Of a stretch of DNA of 64,000 nt, positions 13,024 to 24,127 are shown piece by piece. Origin of the DNA: Sialis fuliginosa (lineage: Eukaryota; Arthropoda; Insecta; Megaloptera; Sialidae); assembly GCA_961205875.1 (NCBI GenBank), contig OY540813.1, positions 27,189,001 to 27,253,000 of the forward strand. The letters are read 5' to 3'. The notes beneath the pieces are model-generated. The model did no database searches. It was not told the DNA's origin and worked only from the letters and a program-made list of their open reading frames with translations. Both the position numbers and the translations under genes were made by a program. Numbering within the stretch: position 1 is the first letter of the stretch; every line of letters begins with the position of its first letter.

Positions 13024-13657
13024 TAGGGTGTTCCAAAAAAAGTCGATAATTTTTTTTTTTCGATTGCATGTGAAATTCTTGTTATATATGCTATAAAAAA
13101 AATTCTGTAAAAATTTGAGCCCTTAATATCAACTTGAAGAACTCCATCACCGAATTTGAAGATTTACCATTGATTTAACATGGAAAAATGATTTTTTAAC
13201 GTTCATTTCTCCTGCAAACTATGTAGAACATTATTTTTCGGAAAAACCATGACTGATCCTTCTTCAGTATTAAATTCTGTAAAAAAAAAGCTTTTAGGGT
13301 CCAGTCTCTAACGTCAACAAATTCAAAAAATCTGTATTTTTTAACGCAAATAAAAACGAGAGGGTTGACGTTAGAGACTGGACCCTAAGAGCTTTTTTTT
13401 ACAGAATTTAATACTGAAGAAGGATCAGTTATGGTTTTTCCGAAAAATAATGTTCTACATAGTTTGCAGGAGAAATGAACGTTAAAAAATCATTTTTCCA
13501 TGTTAAATCAATGGTAAATCTTCAAATTCGGTGATGGAGTTCTTCAAGTTGATATTAAGGGCTCAAATTTTTACAGAATTTTTTTTATAGCATATATAAC
13601 AAGAATTTCACATGCAATCGAAAAAAAAAAATTATCGACTTTTTTTGGAACACACTA
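13024..13657. mobile_element. 634-bp near-perfect palindrome (foldback element, 8-bp target duplication)
   Basis: The left arm (13024-13318) and right arm (13364-13657) are reverse complements over about 294 bp. I count roughly four differences: GGG/GTG near the tip, one G/A, one T/C and a 1-bp change in an A run. A 45-bp loop (13319-13363) separates them. The direct repeat CTATTCAC flanks the unit exactly (13016-13023 and 13658-13665), and the tips read TAGGGTGTTCC and, inward from the right, TAGTGTGTTCC. An 8-bp duplication points to hAT (P-type is an alternative). There is no coding frame. Arm identity this high implies a recent insertion or arm-to-arm conversion. A transcript through it would fold into a ~290-bp duplex. 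Confidence 0.92.
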
Positions 13658-13665
13658 CTATTCAC

Positions 13666-15170
13666 GTTCAGTAGTACAGTAGATTAGATTTATAAGAAAG
13701 TCTATATAATGAATAAAGTTAATTGATATTGTGAACAAGTGCGCTGAGTGATAATTAAAACTTTGCACGTCTGTTGCATAAATAACCTTTTATTTCATAT
13801 CCCGCCCCCGCCGCTATCATCCACATTCACCGCTCAGTCATTGTTTTACCTACATTTTCATTACCGCGCTCTAATTCGTACGTTCAATATAATACCATAC
13901 TTCATGGCCCAGTGGCGGCTCGAGCCATTTAAATATTTACCTATGATGAATTTTCTTTGTAAAGTGGAATTGTATTGAAATGTAGTCCTATTATTATATA
14001 TCACTTATTAAATCAAATTATTAATTAACTAACAAATTAATAATAAAGTCAAAACGATCTTTGAAAAATAAATTAAAAATTCACATATTATTCTTTGAAA
14101 GTGTTTTACTCAAAACGGCTTTTTTGACATGTGGTTAAGAACTTAAGTTCTTAGATTACAAATTGAACCCAATTTTTTGTCGTATTTACCTACTATATAT
14201 TGCATCTGTTAGATTGTTATTTGAAAAATAAATGAATTTTAAAAAAATGTAAGATGCGTTAAATTTATTAAAAAATTCTAATAAATAAATTGACACAAAA
14301 TGTAATAAGCTGATTTAGTTAGCATGTAGCTAGATTTTAAATTTGCATTTCTACATTTGTTTAATTAAATTAATTAATTAACATCATTTCTTAGTAATGT
14401 GTTAATCCGAACTACTGTTTTTCAATTTATAATAAATTTAATTTGACAAATTTCATGCTTCGGATATTTGGAGAAAGTAGTATTCAGAAACATTTCTATA
14501 AGAGATGCAAATATTATGATCAAAGTTTTGGTACCGTTCAAGTAATTCAATTAAAAAACACTCAATTATCTTTTATGCGGATAAAACTTAACAAAAACTA
14601 ATTATCTTATTCTTTATGCATTCTTGTGATTTATGGTAAAGAATTCTAAGAAGTTTGTTAATATTTTATACCTATTGATCAAATGCTCTAATTTATTTAA
14701 ATATTTAGAATCACTTATATATTACATTTGTTAAAAATTGTAACTAATTATCACATATGTGTTAATTTTATAATAATTATCTGTAGGCATAATTTTTAAC
14801 TTAGAATTAAGTCTTCCCCAGTGGTTACTTCGAGAGCACGAATGTTACCTTTTGAAAGCATACCTCAGGAACTAATAATTGTATAGCTCCATTTATAAAA
14901 AAAAATAAGTGTGAGCTCTACATCACAATTATCATCAATAGCATAGGATTTTTTATTGTAACATGTAATAATAGACGTAGTTCTACGTTATAAGTTGTGG
15001 CACATTTACTATTGTGTCTTTAGTTTATTTAAATAATAATTAAAATAAAAAATTTTAATGGATTTTGCAAGAAAGTTTTAAAAGGTAAAACAAAATGTAC
15101 AAAATTGTGAATATTTCCAAATCTTGAGTTTTCTCTGAGACGAACAAAAAAATCAAATCGTTGCATTTAT
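13666..15170. other. AT-rich stretch, nothing identifiable
   Basis: A short less AT-rich patch at about 13798-13930 contains a 76-codon plus-strand frame with no recognised motif. The remainder is low-complexity AT. Confidence 0.5.
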
Positions 15171-15176
15171 AATACA

Positions 15177-15360
15177 CTAGCTGCTACCCGCGACTTCGTT
15201 CGCGTGAAAAATACAGGTTTGGTAATGGAGTTTCTGTTATGATAATCGATAAAACAGGATGCAAACTATCTCCCTGCAAAATTTCATCACGATCGGTTCA
15301 GCGGCTTAACCGTAAAAAGGTAACAAACAGACAGACAGATAGAAATATATAAAAAAATGT
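15177..15360 (+). repeat. Short retroposon-like repeat with GACA-rich tail (family B, copy 1)
   Basis: Starts CTAGCTG-TACCCGCGACTTCG and TTCGCGTG, contains ATCGGTTCAGCGGCTTAACC near 15293-15312, and ends in an ACAGACAGACAGATAG tail followed by AT-rich sequence. A CCCGCGGCTTCGCTCGCGTGG-like head, a 'TCGGTTCAG' block and an (ACAG)n tail form a layout I recall as widespread in insect genomes. Related heads occur at 15471, 60894 and, inverted, at about 26993. Non-coding. Whether it is a SINE or the 3' end of a larger element is not decided here. Confidence 0.7.
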
Positions 15361-15387
15361 ATAAAAATGTAAAACTACTATCCTTTC

Positions 15388-15465
15388 TATAATGTACACC
15401 TATCACAACTGCTCTTAGACCACTGAATTTCGCATAACGTGTATGTACCAAGGTCATTCATATAC
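15388..15465. repeat. Second copy of the dispersed repeat at 8-90
   Basis: Shares the TATAATGTACAC, CAC-ACTGCT and TCATTCAT blocks with 8-90 in the same order and spacing. It sits directly between two family B repeats. Confidence 0.4.
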
Positions 15466-15470
15466 ATATA

Positions 15471-16289
15471 CTAGCTGGGCCCACGCGGCATCGCTCGCGT
15501 GGACTACGGAATTATTGTTTAGGATTTAAAAAATATATAGTTGAATTAATTACAAACACGATTAGTTATTAATGTAATAAAAACCAAATAACACTTAAAT
15601 TACCTACCTAACAAAAACGAATCAGAATAAAAAGTAAAAATAATTTTTGTTCTATTTAAATTTAAAAGTTAATTATTGAAAACAAAATAAACAATTGACA
15701 ATCAATAGAATACCGACCTGTTCTTCCCAGCGTGTTGGCATGTTCCCTCGCCGCTCCCCGCGCACGGTCACAATCGCGCGAATAATATGTTCTAATATGT
15801 ATATTTCGATATTTTCTAAACTATACGACCAAATTGGATGCTGTAAATGGCAAATTATATCTACATTAAGTACTTATGACGATGAAATCATTTATTTTGA
15901 TAAGGATTAATGTTTTGCAGGTCATAAGTCCATGTAAACAGAACCCAAATATTTTATGTTTTCTTTGTAACATAAAAGCAGTCATTGTGGCTTAAATATA
16001 AAAGTTAGACATATCGCGTCGCTGACTTTATTGTAGAACTTTTGATTCTACACAATTCTTTAATACATTATTTTGTTCTATATTGAACGGTTTAGGCAGC
16101 GTATTACAAAACAGCGCGCTGACGGCAAAATTTTTTCCGACTTGATTTACTATTATCGTCACTGCTTAGTTGTTATGTTACCTAGCGTAAAAAAATATAG
16201 CCTATAACCTGGCCAGAGAACGTACCTATGAATTAAAAAAAAAACATGTAAATCGGATAAGTGGTTCTCGAGTGATAAGGTAACAAACG

Positions 16290-16323
<34 letters not shown>

Positions 16324-16350
16324 AAGACGTTGAGCTTTATATATATTAAG
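15471..16350 (+). repeat. Long family B retroposon-like repeat (copy 2)
   Basis: Starts CTAGCTGGGCCCACGCGGC and TCGCTCGCGTGGA and ends with a perfect (GACA)n run at about 16276-16321. The head (to ~15550) and tail (from ~16050: TTCTACACAATTCTTTAA, GGATAAGTGGTTCTCGAGTG, ACGGACAGACAG) match the shorter copy at 60894-61200. About 500 bp in the middle (15550-16050) are missing from that copy. The 15695-15910 plus-strand frame lies in this middle part and has a GC-rich stretch (TTCCCTCGCCGCTCCCCGCG) but no known domain. Confidence 0.7.
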
Positions 16351-17640
16351 GATAAGTTATTGTACGCGAAAGAAAAATCTACAAACAGATACACGAACAA
16401 CCGCTGTGCAGAAAGCTACTTTTCTTTATGTTTAAAAGGCAGTATAATCAAATTACGTCCTTATCTGATTTTCACCATACTTTAATTTCCTTTCGAACAT
16501 GGAAATAATAATTAGAAATTCTAGAAAAAAATAAACATATAATTATTATTGGTTTATAGAAATACAAAAAAAACATGTTTTTTATTATTTTATTTTATAT
16601 ATTTTCTTTACTTTTTTATATTCAATGTAACATGAAAATTTCTTAATGTGGTAAAAATAAAATTAAAAAATTAAATTTAAATTTCAATAATATTAATATA
16701 GCGTATAAAACAATTATTATAATTAAATCTTGGATTTGGTTCATAGAACAACCTCCTTAATATTGAACCGTTCGAAAAACAACATTTGTCTTTTCTTCCA
16801 TTTAATTTTCTTTAGATGTTTATTCTACCTTGATAATTAAACACTATTAATATTTTGCTTGAATTGGATATAGTGTTTTGTAAAACACATGTCTTGATAA
16901 ATAAATTTGTTTTTACATACATTAATTAGTTTTGAATGGCAGTAAAAGTACGCCCATCTTCATAATTCTTTAATGTATCTATAATGTTCGTCTGCATCAT
17001 CACATCCAAGACGGAATTAATCATAATAATGGTTCATTAATGTCATTTTCTTTCGGTACTATATTTATTTATAACTGTATCAAACATTACATTAAAGATA
17101 AAAAAATGTATTTATATACTTAAAGAATGAATAAAGTTTCAAATTTTGTATTAAAGTGTATTTTATATGGGTCTGAATGTGAAATTTTATATTAATGTAC
17201 AAATTAAATAAATGAGTTTATTTTTGTAATGTATCAAACACCGTATTTTTTATTTACTTTAATACTGCTTAAAGTTGATGGTGAGGTTAGGTGTAAATAT
17301 TTGAACATAATACATAATTAAATACATATAAATATCGGAATTTCTGAAGTATAAGTCGAATAAGTATTTTGATTAAGATCTTTTTCATATAATTCAACTA
17401 TGTATCGAATTCAAGTAAAATGTTATTCTTTAGTGAATAGTCGATTATGTCGTGAAACGGGTCATGTTTCCAATAATGGCAATGTACATAGATCAAACGT
17501 AGCTTTGAGTAAAATGCATTTATAGTCATTTACTGGTGGAATCACGTTGCTTTCAGTACCATTTACAAATGGACAGACATTTAAAAAAAAAAGTAATATG
17601 ATATGTTTACAATCTATCTTCTGTCGACATGATAAAATTT
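16351..17640. other. AT-rich stretch, nothing identifiable
   Basis: Strongly AT-rich, with no frame above 60 codons until 17547 and no repeat signature recognised. Confidence 0.55.
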
Positions 17641-17649
17641 TTAATTTAA

Positions 17650-17866
17650 CCCTTAACTGGTATTGTAAATTTTATAATCGTAATGGTATCATGGGGTATT
17701 TGTGGCCCCCACTAATTTTGTGTGGAAAAACGCCTTGAAGGTGTTAAAATGCCGCGACGTAATTAGTTTACTTAAAATAGCGGGTGGCCACGATGCTTAG
17801 ATTTTTAGAAAAACATCTAAACATGACCTGTGGGGGCCGACCGACCCCCACGAAAACAGTTAAAGG
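17650..17866. mobile_element. piggyBac-type MITE with TTAA duplication
   Basis: TTAA lies directly outside both ends (17646-17649 and 17867-17870). The left tip is CCCTTAACTG and the right tip read inward is CCTTTAACTG. piggyBac elements insert only at TTAA and typically have tips of the CCCTTT-type. The 217-bp interior carries GGCCCCCACTAA near the left and the self-complementary GTGGGGGCCGACCGACCCCCAC near the right (around 17830-17851, in part), giving local hairpins. No transposase frame; non-autonomous. Confidence 0.85.
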
Positions 17867-17989
17867 TTAAATATAGTATCACAATCCTTGCTCGTGCTAA
17901 AATCTTTATAGTGTGATTACGAGAATCTTTGTTACCGCAAAAGTTGTAATGGCTTTATTTATAGAAAATGTAATACTCTACAAAAAGAT

Positions 17990-18185
17990 GCTGTCTTCAG
18001 TTTTCGTAAAATGCGTTGTTCGTATATTTAGAAAAAAAAAATTCGGGATGTTCCGCTTTCTTTCATTTAATTATAACGATACTTATATGGGACCATCAAC
18101 TAAAAAAAATATTAAAATTTGTTCAGTAGTTCATATGCGTGTGACGAAGATTTGAAAGAGACAAACAAACACGGAACGAAATTTG
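17990..18185 (+). repeat. Repeat 3' tail with AAACAAAC motif
   Basis: TTTGTTCAGTAGTTCATATG, GCGTGTGACGAAGATTTGAAAG and GACAAACAAACACGG follow one another. A 'TTCAGTAGTT ... GCG-GA ... ACAAACAAAC' series is the usual tail of short insect retroposons. A 131-codon minus-strand frame (18123-18518) runs through this tail, so it is probably not a gene. Confidence 0.4.
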
Positions 18186-18529
18186 TTTGTTTTTACCCGA
18201 AACGAAAATATCAAGTAAAAAATTTGAAATCAGAGACCAAAATTGTTCTATTTTCAAAAAATGGTCAGATAGTTTTTTCCTATTCTCTAAATATGGCGAT
18301 GAAGCATCTTTATAATGATCATTATTGGAAATAAACAATTCTATTAATATATGTATTGTATTTTTTCCATGTATAATCGTATTTAGTACCACCCTATATT
18401 TTTCTTGAAATACACTGGCAGACATTCCGACAGACGCTAACATCACTAACAAGTAAATTTTAATTACTGCTAATGTTACGGAACACAATATCGGTTGATA
18501 CATTATCCCCGATATCAATTTTATTCTAC

Positions 18530-19110
18530 AAAACTCATTAACGTAATTTCATTAATTGAGCAGACTCCCGCAATTAACCCCATCCGATTGATATTTCCTC
18601 GCGTCGAGCATACACCAGACTGTAACTAATAGAGAACGTCATTTTACACGGCATTAACCCCACGACGTCGTTGTCTTCTTGTTACACCAGGTGCCCAATA
18701 ATTATCATACATGGTTTAATTCAACTTATTCGTATTTATTGATAGTAGGTAGTTTATTTTGTATTGCCATACTTAGATTTATGTACATTTTTGCCATCTT
18801 TTTTTGCTAACGTTTCGTCACACATTGCAAACGGTATGTTTGTTTTATATAAAATGAAAAGTACATATAAATTTATGTTTTATGTATTTACTTTGAGAAA
18901 AGCACGGTTTGAAGTTTCTATTATCTTCAGTAAAGCCTGTAATGCTTTCTTCATTCAGCTATTACACTGTCATATACTGGGTCACGACTCGTCAACTTAC
19001 GTTGTTTCGTGTTTACAATTTAATTACCCACAATCCTCAACGCTTGCTTCGGAGTTACATCTCTTTAGCGGTTCAATCATGTCACCGTCCGATCGGTTTC
19101 TAATATATAA
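18530..19110. promoter_or_regulatory. GC-elevated region before a MITE; candidate regulatory DNA
   Basis: At 18540-18720 the base composition rises (ACCCCATCCGATTG, CTCGCGTCGAGC, ACCCCACGACGTCG) with no repeat signature. A 140-codon plus-strand frame at 18764-19186, the longest in the window, runs straight into the element at 19119 and shows no domain, so I regard it as chance. The regulatory reading rests only on composition. Confidence 0.2.
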
Positions 19111-19118
19111 CATAATAA

Positions 19119-19308
19119 GGGCCAATCTACACTGTCGCGCCGGTCCTGGTCCGGTCTCGCTCCAATCAAATATAAATAAACAATAAACTATGAAAGCATC
19201 AACACTTTAGGTATCGTGCCGGTCTCGCTCCAGTCACATTCCAATACAGTATTTACTATACTGAATATTTGACTGGACCGAGATCGGCACGATAATGTGG
19301 ATTGGCCC
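19119..19308. mobile_element. TAA-flanked MITE (Harbinger-like), 190 bp
   Basis: TAA flanks both sides (19116-19118 and 19309-19311). The tips are GGGCCAATCTACACT and, inward from the right, GGGCCAATCCACATT. Similarity continues for about 55 bp (CGTGCCG(A/G)TCTCG-type words, then TATTTGA). Internally the phrase GCCGGTCTCGCTCCA-TCA occurs twice in direct orientation (near 19147 and 19218). Three-base TWA duplications are typical of PIF/Harbinger. No coding capacity. Confidence 0.85.
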
Positions 19309-19429
19309 TAAAGTTTCGTCTAGCCGATGCTTGTATTTGTATATAACCTAGATTAAAAATGTATTCGTTAATTATTAATATCTAATCTATTAAAATCGAT
19401 GTAATAATATAAAGACGATAAATAATGAT

Positions 19430-19900
19430 AATATCGTCTCGCTATAATTTCAGACGTACTCGCTTCGTTCTCGTCTCAACCGAATTTAAGCTAATCTCGT
19501 CACAGCGCGGCGTTTAAACTTATTAAAAGTACAAAACAATATTTTTTTGTTACAAATGTATGTAATATCATCGTGACAGTGATCCGAAAAGTACAAACAA
19601 ATAAAAATGTTCTCATCAGAAAATAGGATTAAAATGTCGAAATAGGGCATCATTAAATCGCCTTCAAGAATGTCGCATCACTGCGAGTGAAATGTCGTAA
19701 ATAACGTACGGCATGAACCGTCGTAACGTAAATTGGCGCTCGAGCGTAAAATCCCAGGGGTACGTTTTTCTGGTGTGGCGTTTTCTCATGGGGTTTGGGT
19801 GAGGGGACGCGAGTGGGTGCAGTAGCGTATCTACTAAAATATATATATTGCGTAAAAGTGTTTTGTTCCGCGTCGTTGGAGGGAAAATGTAAAATATAGA
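19430..19900. promoter_or_regulatory. GC-elevated, repeat-free island; candidate regulatory DNA
   Basis: Markedly richer in CG dinucleotides than its surroundings (for example CGTACTCGCTTCGTTCTCG, AACGTACGGCATGAACCGTCG, GGGGACGCGAGTGGGTGC, GTTCCGCGTCGTTGGAGGG). It has no tandem or inverted structure and no frame worth calling. In an AT-rich insect genome such a patch can be a conserved non-coding element, a promoter or an untranslated exon. Sequence alone does not separate these. Confidence 0.3.
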
Positions 19901-21630
19901 TAAATAAAGAAAATAAAAAATATTTTAAAATGTAAACGTGAGGAAGATATGTTGTATTATTTGTTTTGAAGATTATTTAACGAATTTATATAGGTATGTT
20001 GAATTATTTTTAATATGTATAAATATTAAATTGATTAAATTGTCCACTATTAATATAATAAATGATTATAGGTAGGCACATATTTCATAATAATAAAATA
20101 TTTTTGCAAATATATTAACAACCAGATGGTTAAAAATTCTATTGAACTAATATTTAATATGTCATAACATTTCATTACATACTTAAAAGTCTTCAAGAAC
20201 CTGGACAAGTGTAGAGAAGTATAAGGAAATCCGATCAAATAAATTAGATGTAAAATTCAGAAAACCAGGAATTTTTTTTATTCTCTCATTTTTAGGGGTC
20301 TGTTGTTCCGTATAAACAACAGAACAAGGTATTTTGTCTATATCTATCTGTGTGACATATTTTCGTGTTTACAAGGTTACCCCCTGGTATTGTTGGGGAT
20401 GACTAAGTTTTATTTTATTTTATTATTGGATAGCTAACCTAAATATTAGTTAAGTTGAATCAATTACTGAATTTAATTCACGACGCCTCTGATGTAGATT
20501 ATCAGATTCAGGGAATTTGTTTCTCCCCGTCATATTCATAAAGTATTAGTGTTGTAATACGAGCCCCTCCCACACGAGGACGCCTTACGCACTCATTTAC
20601 TGATCCTTATCACATTCTTGTTTCGCCAACCATTTCTAATTTAATTTGTGATATAACTTGATGAATATTTATTATTTACCTCACATGTAAGCTGCTCGTA
20701 CTTGCGGGGAATGATATGATGTGATTTCTGTAGTGAAAATTATGTGTTGATGAACAAGGCTGGTTTTTGCATAGATTATATTATTTATGCAGGTATTTTA
20801 TTGCTGATAATTATTTCTTTTTGTTAATATTTAGTTCAGTCGTTAGACAATTTCGAATAGAAAAAAATGACGGTGTATATTTTTTCAAGAAATTGGTAGA
20901 CAAATTTTCAAAATAAAATATTTTAATATACCTACACTGTTTTTGAATACAATTGTGATAATTATAATTTAAATTATGTGCTTTATATATTTACCTATAT
21001 CTTTAGGTAAATTTATATATTATATATACCTAATTTTAAATAAAATTTAAATGTAATCACGGTCGGACAGAAATCATTAATTAGGGAATTAAATGTTCCA
21101 TGGATTCCTGGCTGGATTTTATTTTATTCGGTGTAGAAGGTCTTCTTTGTGGTTGTCGAAAAACATGAATAATTTAACTGAAATTTTTGTAATACCTAGT
21201 ATTTTTAGTGTTTATAACTCAAATATTTTTCGAGATTTTGACATTGAGTGCGAAGCATTATTTAGGGCACTCTTTTCTCTATTATAACTTAAAATTTCAT
21301 TTTGAAATTCAGTTCAAGACATATTGAAAACAGTAGTCGAACAGAACTATACATTTTAGGCGTAGTTTCCGAACTCGACGTCGCAAAATTTTTTTCGCTG
21401 GCTTTATTTCAATACTGTTTATGGTATATAATTTTTAAAAACACTATTTTGTTCGAAATTTTATTAGCTTTAAAATTTAGAAAACCTATTTTAACCTAAA
21501 ACTGACAGCCCCAGTGTTATTCCCAAATAACTGATTTATGTAGCATTGTAAGCCCCTAGAAAATTATGCACCCCTCTTCGAAGGAAATGGGGAAGTTATT
21601 GCCATGTTCTATACATTGGAAAAAAATAAT
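19901..21630. other. AT-rich stretch with one short hairpin
   Basis: A stem-loop of CTGTTGTT and AACAACAG around TCCGTATA lies at about 20300-20321. A modest GC rise occurs at about 20520-20600. No gene recognised. Confidence 0.5.
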
Positions 21631-21635
21631 GTTCT

Positions 21636-21951
21636 CCGTCATTTTTTTCTAGCTCAAATCTTCTTATCACTGGACATAAGACACATATATAGATTAGATA
21701 ACTGTTTTACAATTATGTACTTATATATATATTTATTTGTTACTTTGAAACTATTTTCATGTATAAGGAAGAAGTATACGCTTTTGTTAGCCGTCATTTT
21801 TTTCTAGCTCAAACCTTCTGATCACTGGACTTGTTATACGCATATACAGATGAGTTCACTGTTTTACAATTATGTACTTGTATATATTTATTTGTTACTT
21901 TGAAACTATTTTCATGTATAAATTTAAGGAAGAAGTAGACACTTTTGTTAG
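21636..21951. repeat. Two-copy tandem duplication, unit ~155-161 bp
   Basis: Unit 1 (21636-21790) and unit 2 (21791-21951) both begin CCGTCATTTTTTTCTAGCTC and end CTTTTGTTAG. In between they share a TCACTGGAC block, an ACTGTTTTACAATTATGTAC block and a TTTGTTACTTTGAAACTATT block. Unit 2 has a 6-8 bp insertion near its end. Divergence is moderate, so this is an old local duplication. No transposon termini. Confidence 0.85.
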
Positions 21952-22267
21952 CCTAGCTTCAGATGAGTTTTTTAAAAATATTATAAATAAATATAATAAT
22001 GTTAATATAACTAAATAAAAATTGATTAAAAATGAAAAGAAAGTGAAAACATTTTTATATATAAATTGAGAAAGCTTCGAAATACTAGTTTTTTTTTTAA
22101 ATTGTTGATAAATATTTGTTTTGTTTATTTAACAGGGTCGACAGTAGACTTAACTATAATTTTTCATATCACATATATTGCAGTTTAACTCAATACAACT
22201 TTCCTAATATAATTTAAATATAGTAGATATTTTCTCTTTAATGATTGACGTAAATATTATTTTCGTA

Positions 22268-22388
22268 AACCGTAGCCTATCTTATGTAATGATTTTAGGC
22301 TCCGTTGCTAAGTACCGAAAAATATCTAGTTACCTAAAAACATTAGGTAACTAGATACTATAATCATTAGATATGGTAGGCTACGGTT
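22268..22388. repeat. 121-bp foldback (palindromic element)
   Basis: The outer arms are AACCGTAGCCTAT(CT) and (AT)GGTAGGCTACGGTT. Next inward TAATGATT faces AATCATTA-type sequence, and the innermost TATCTAGTTACCTAA faces TTAGGTAACTAGATA around a short AAACA loop. The left arm has about 25 extra bases (TTAGGCTCCGTTGCTAAG) that bulge out. No clear target duplication. It could be a tiny foldback MITE. A precursor-type RNA hairpin is possible but unsupported. Confidence 0.75.
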
Positions 22389-22399
22389 ATAATATTATT

Positions 22400-24120
22400 T
22401 ATCTCAATAATTGGAAACAATTAAAGTCGAACTGAAAGCTCGTTTCAAATTTTATTAGTTGTGTTCAGCAAAAAATCAGATTTCTAACGATGCGATGTGT
22501 AAGAAGTAATAAAATGCAATTTGAAAATAAAATATTGCTTAGCCTGCTGACAAAAAATATTTATATCTATTTTGAAAGGCAAAGCAAACAGCCACTAACT
22601 CTAACTAGCCTTCATTTCAGATCTCGAAGTTAAACTGGTTTTGAAAATATTACCTGCTTCTTCGAAACTTGGACACCTGTATATGTAACAATATAAATTG
22701 TCCAATAATACTAAAGTGAACCTGAAATCTTCAAATATGAGTAAATTTTTCAATAATTTTTAAAAACTCATTAAAAGAAATAAGACGCTACTGGTAGTGT
22801 CTTTAAAAATAGATTTATATGTAGCGTGAAAAAAATAATATTAATGTCGGCGTACACAGAACGCTGGCTTTAATATGTAATTATGTTATTTAAAAATTGT
22901 CGGCATGTTATGAACACGATACAATTATAATGGATTTTTTATGTTAGCATTTATTACACACACGTATTAATCGTTTATATGTTCTACATATGTGTATTTC
23001 TACGTAAATCATTGCAATTGGGTTTAAATGTATGTTTAAAAACATTATTATCAGAGTTAATGAAATGTATACGTATAATATTTTTTATTGTTGAGTAGAA
23101 CGACAGTAAAAGTTCACTAACTTCTGGAGTGGGTGGTTTTAAGGAGCAACACAAAAAAAAAGTTTTATCTTGCAATTTTTAGCCTCCCCCACTCCACTAA
23201 AAAAATTTTATTTCGTGAACGTGTATTCGAATTTATTACCGACTTGCAGAATCAATATCGTCCTCTACGATGATTTGAAATAAAAAATAGATAAGATTCT
23301 TAAATGGTATAAGTGTTTTTTTTCTAATTTTGAATTTCCGCAAAATGGTGGCTACTGAGTGACAATTTCATTTTTTAACAGAAAAGCGATTTTTTAATGC
23401 GTTTTCAAAAATGTATTGGAAAGCAAAAATTTCTGTACGTTTAACGGAAGATATACAATATACATATGTATTGTGAGTGTATCCTAAACATTTCAGAAAA
23501 GTTAATGAATAATTAGAACATGATAAATCAATTCTGTATGGTCAAAAAATATAGTTTTGAGGAAAACTTGTTTAAAGTTTTACTTACTGTACTGAAATGA
23601 CTATATCTGTGAGGATTTTCATAATTTCTTAGTTAAATATTTAATATGGTCTTCCCCTTTTAAAATTGTAATTATTAATAATTAAAACTGTGATCTTAAC
23701 TGAAAAGTTTGTACTTTTGAGTATATTCAAGCTAACTTGCAATTACAGTTATTATTATTACGATTTAACTATTCTTCTCATCCGAATTCAATTATTTTAC
23801 ACTCAATGCTATACTAACAAAATATTTAGCTACCATTAAAATATGTAATTTCGTTACTTTGTAATATTTACAGAATAATATTTAATGTAGATTGCTGGTA
23901 CTGCAGTTCTATATATTTTAACTGAAAACGTTAGACTCATCAGATATTATTTGGCTTGATGCCAAAAAGTGCAATCGAACAATATGACTAACGTTATTAT
24001 GCTTGTATGTTTCACCAAATTAAGTAAATGTTTTGCATTGCAGTATATACTTTTTACCACTGTTATTTGTATCATTTAGTATTGAACGTGACTAACAATT
24101 TCTTATTCACATTATCGATG
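22400..24120. other. AT-rich stretch, nothing identifiable
   Basis: Only short frames; no repeat boundary recognised. Confidence 0.5.
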
Positions 24121-24127
24121 ATTTTTT

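Noticed and set aside
16276-16321. (GACA)n run considered as an independent microsatellite
   Set aside because: It is the tail of the family B repeat, as in the other copies.
18123-18518. 131-codon minus-strand frame
   Set aside because: Its C-terminal part is the reverse of a retroposon tail (AAACAAACACGG region) and nested plus-strand frames overlap it.
18764-19186. 140-codon plus-strand frame, the longest in the window
   Set aside because: Runs into the 190-bp MITE at 19119, has no domain and no supporting splice or start context.
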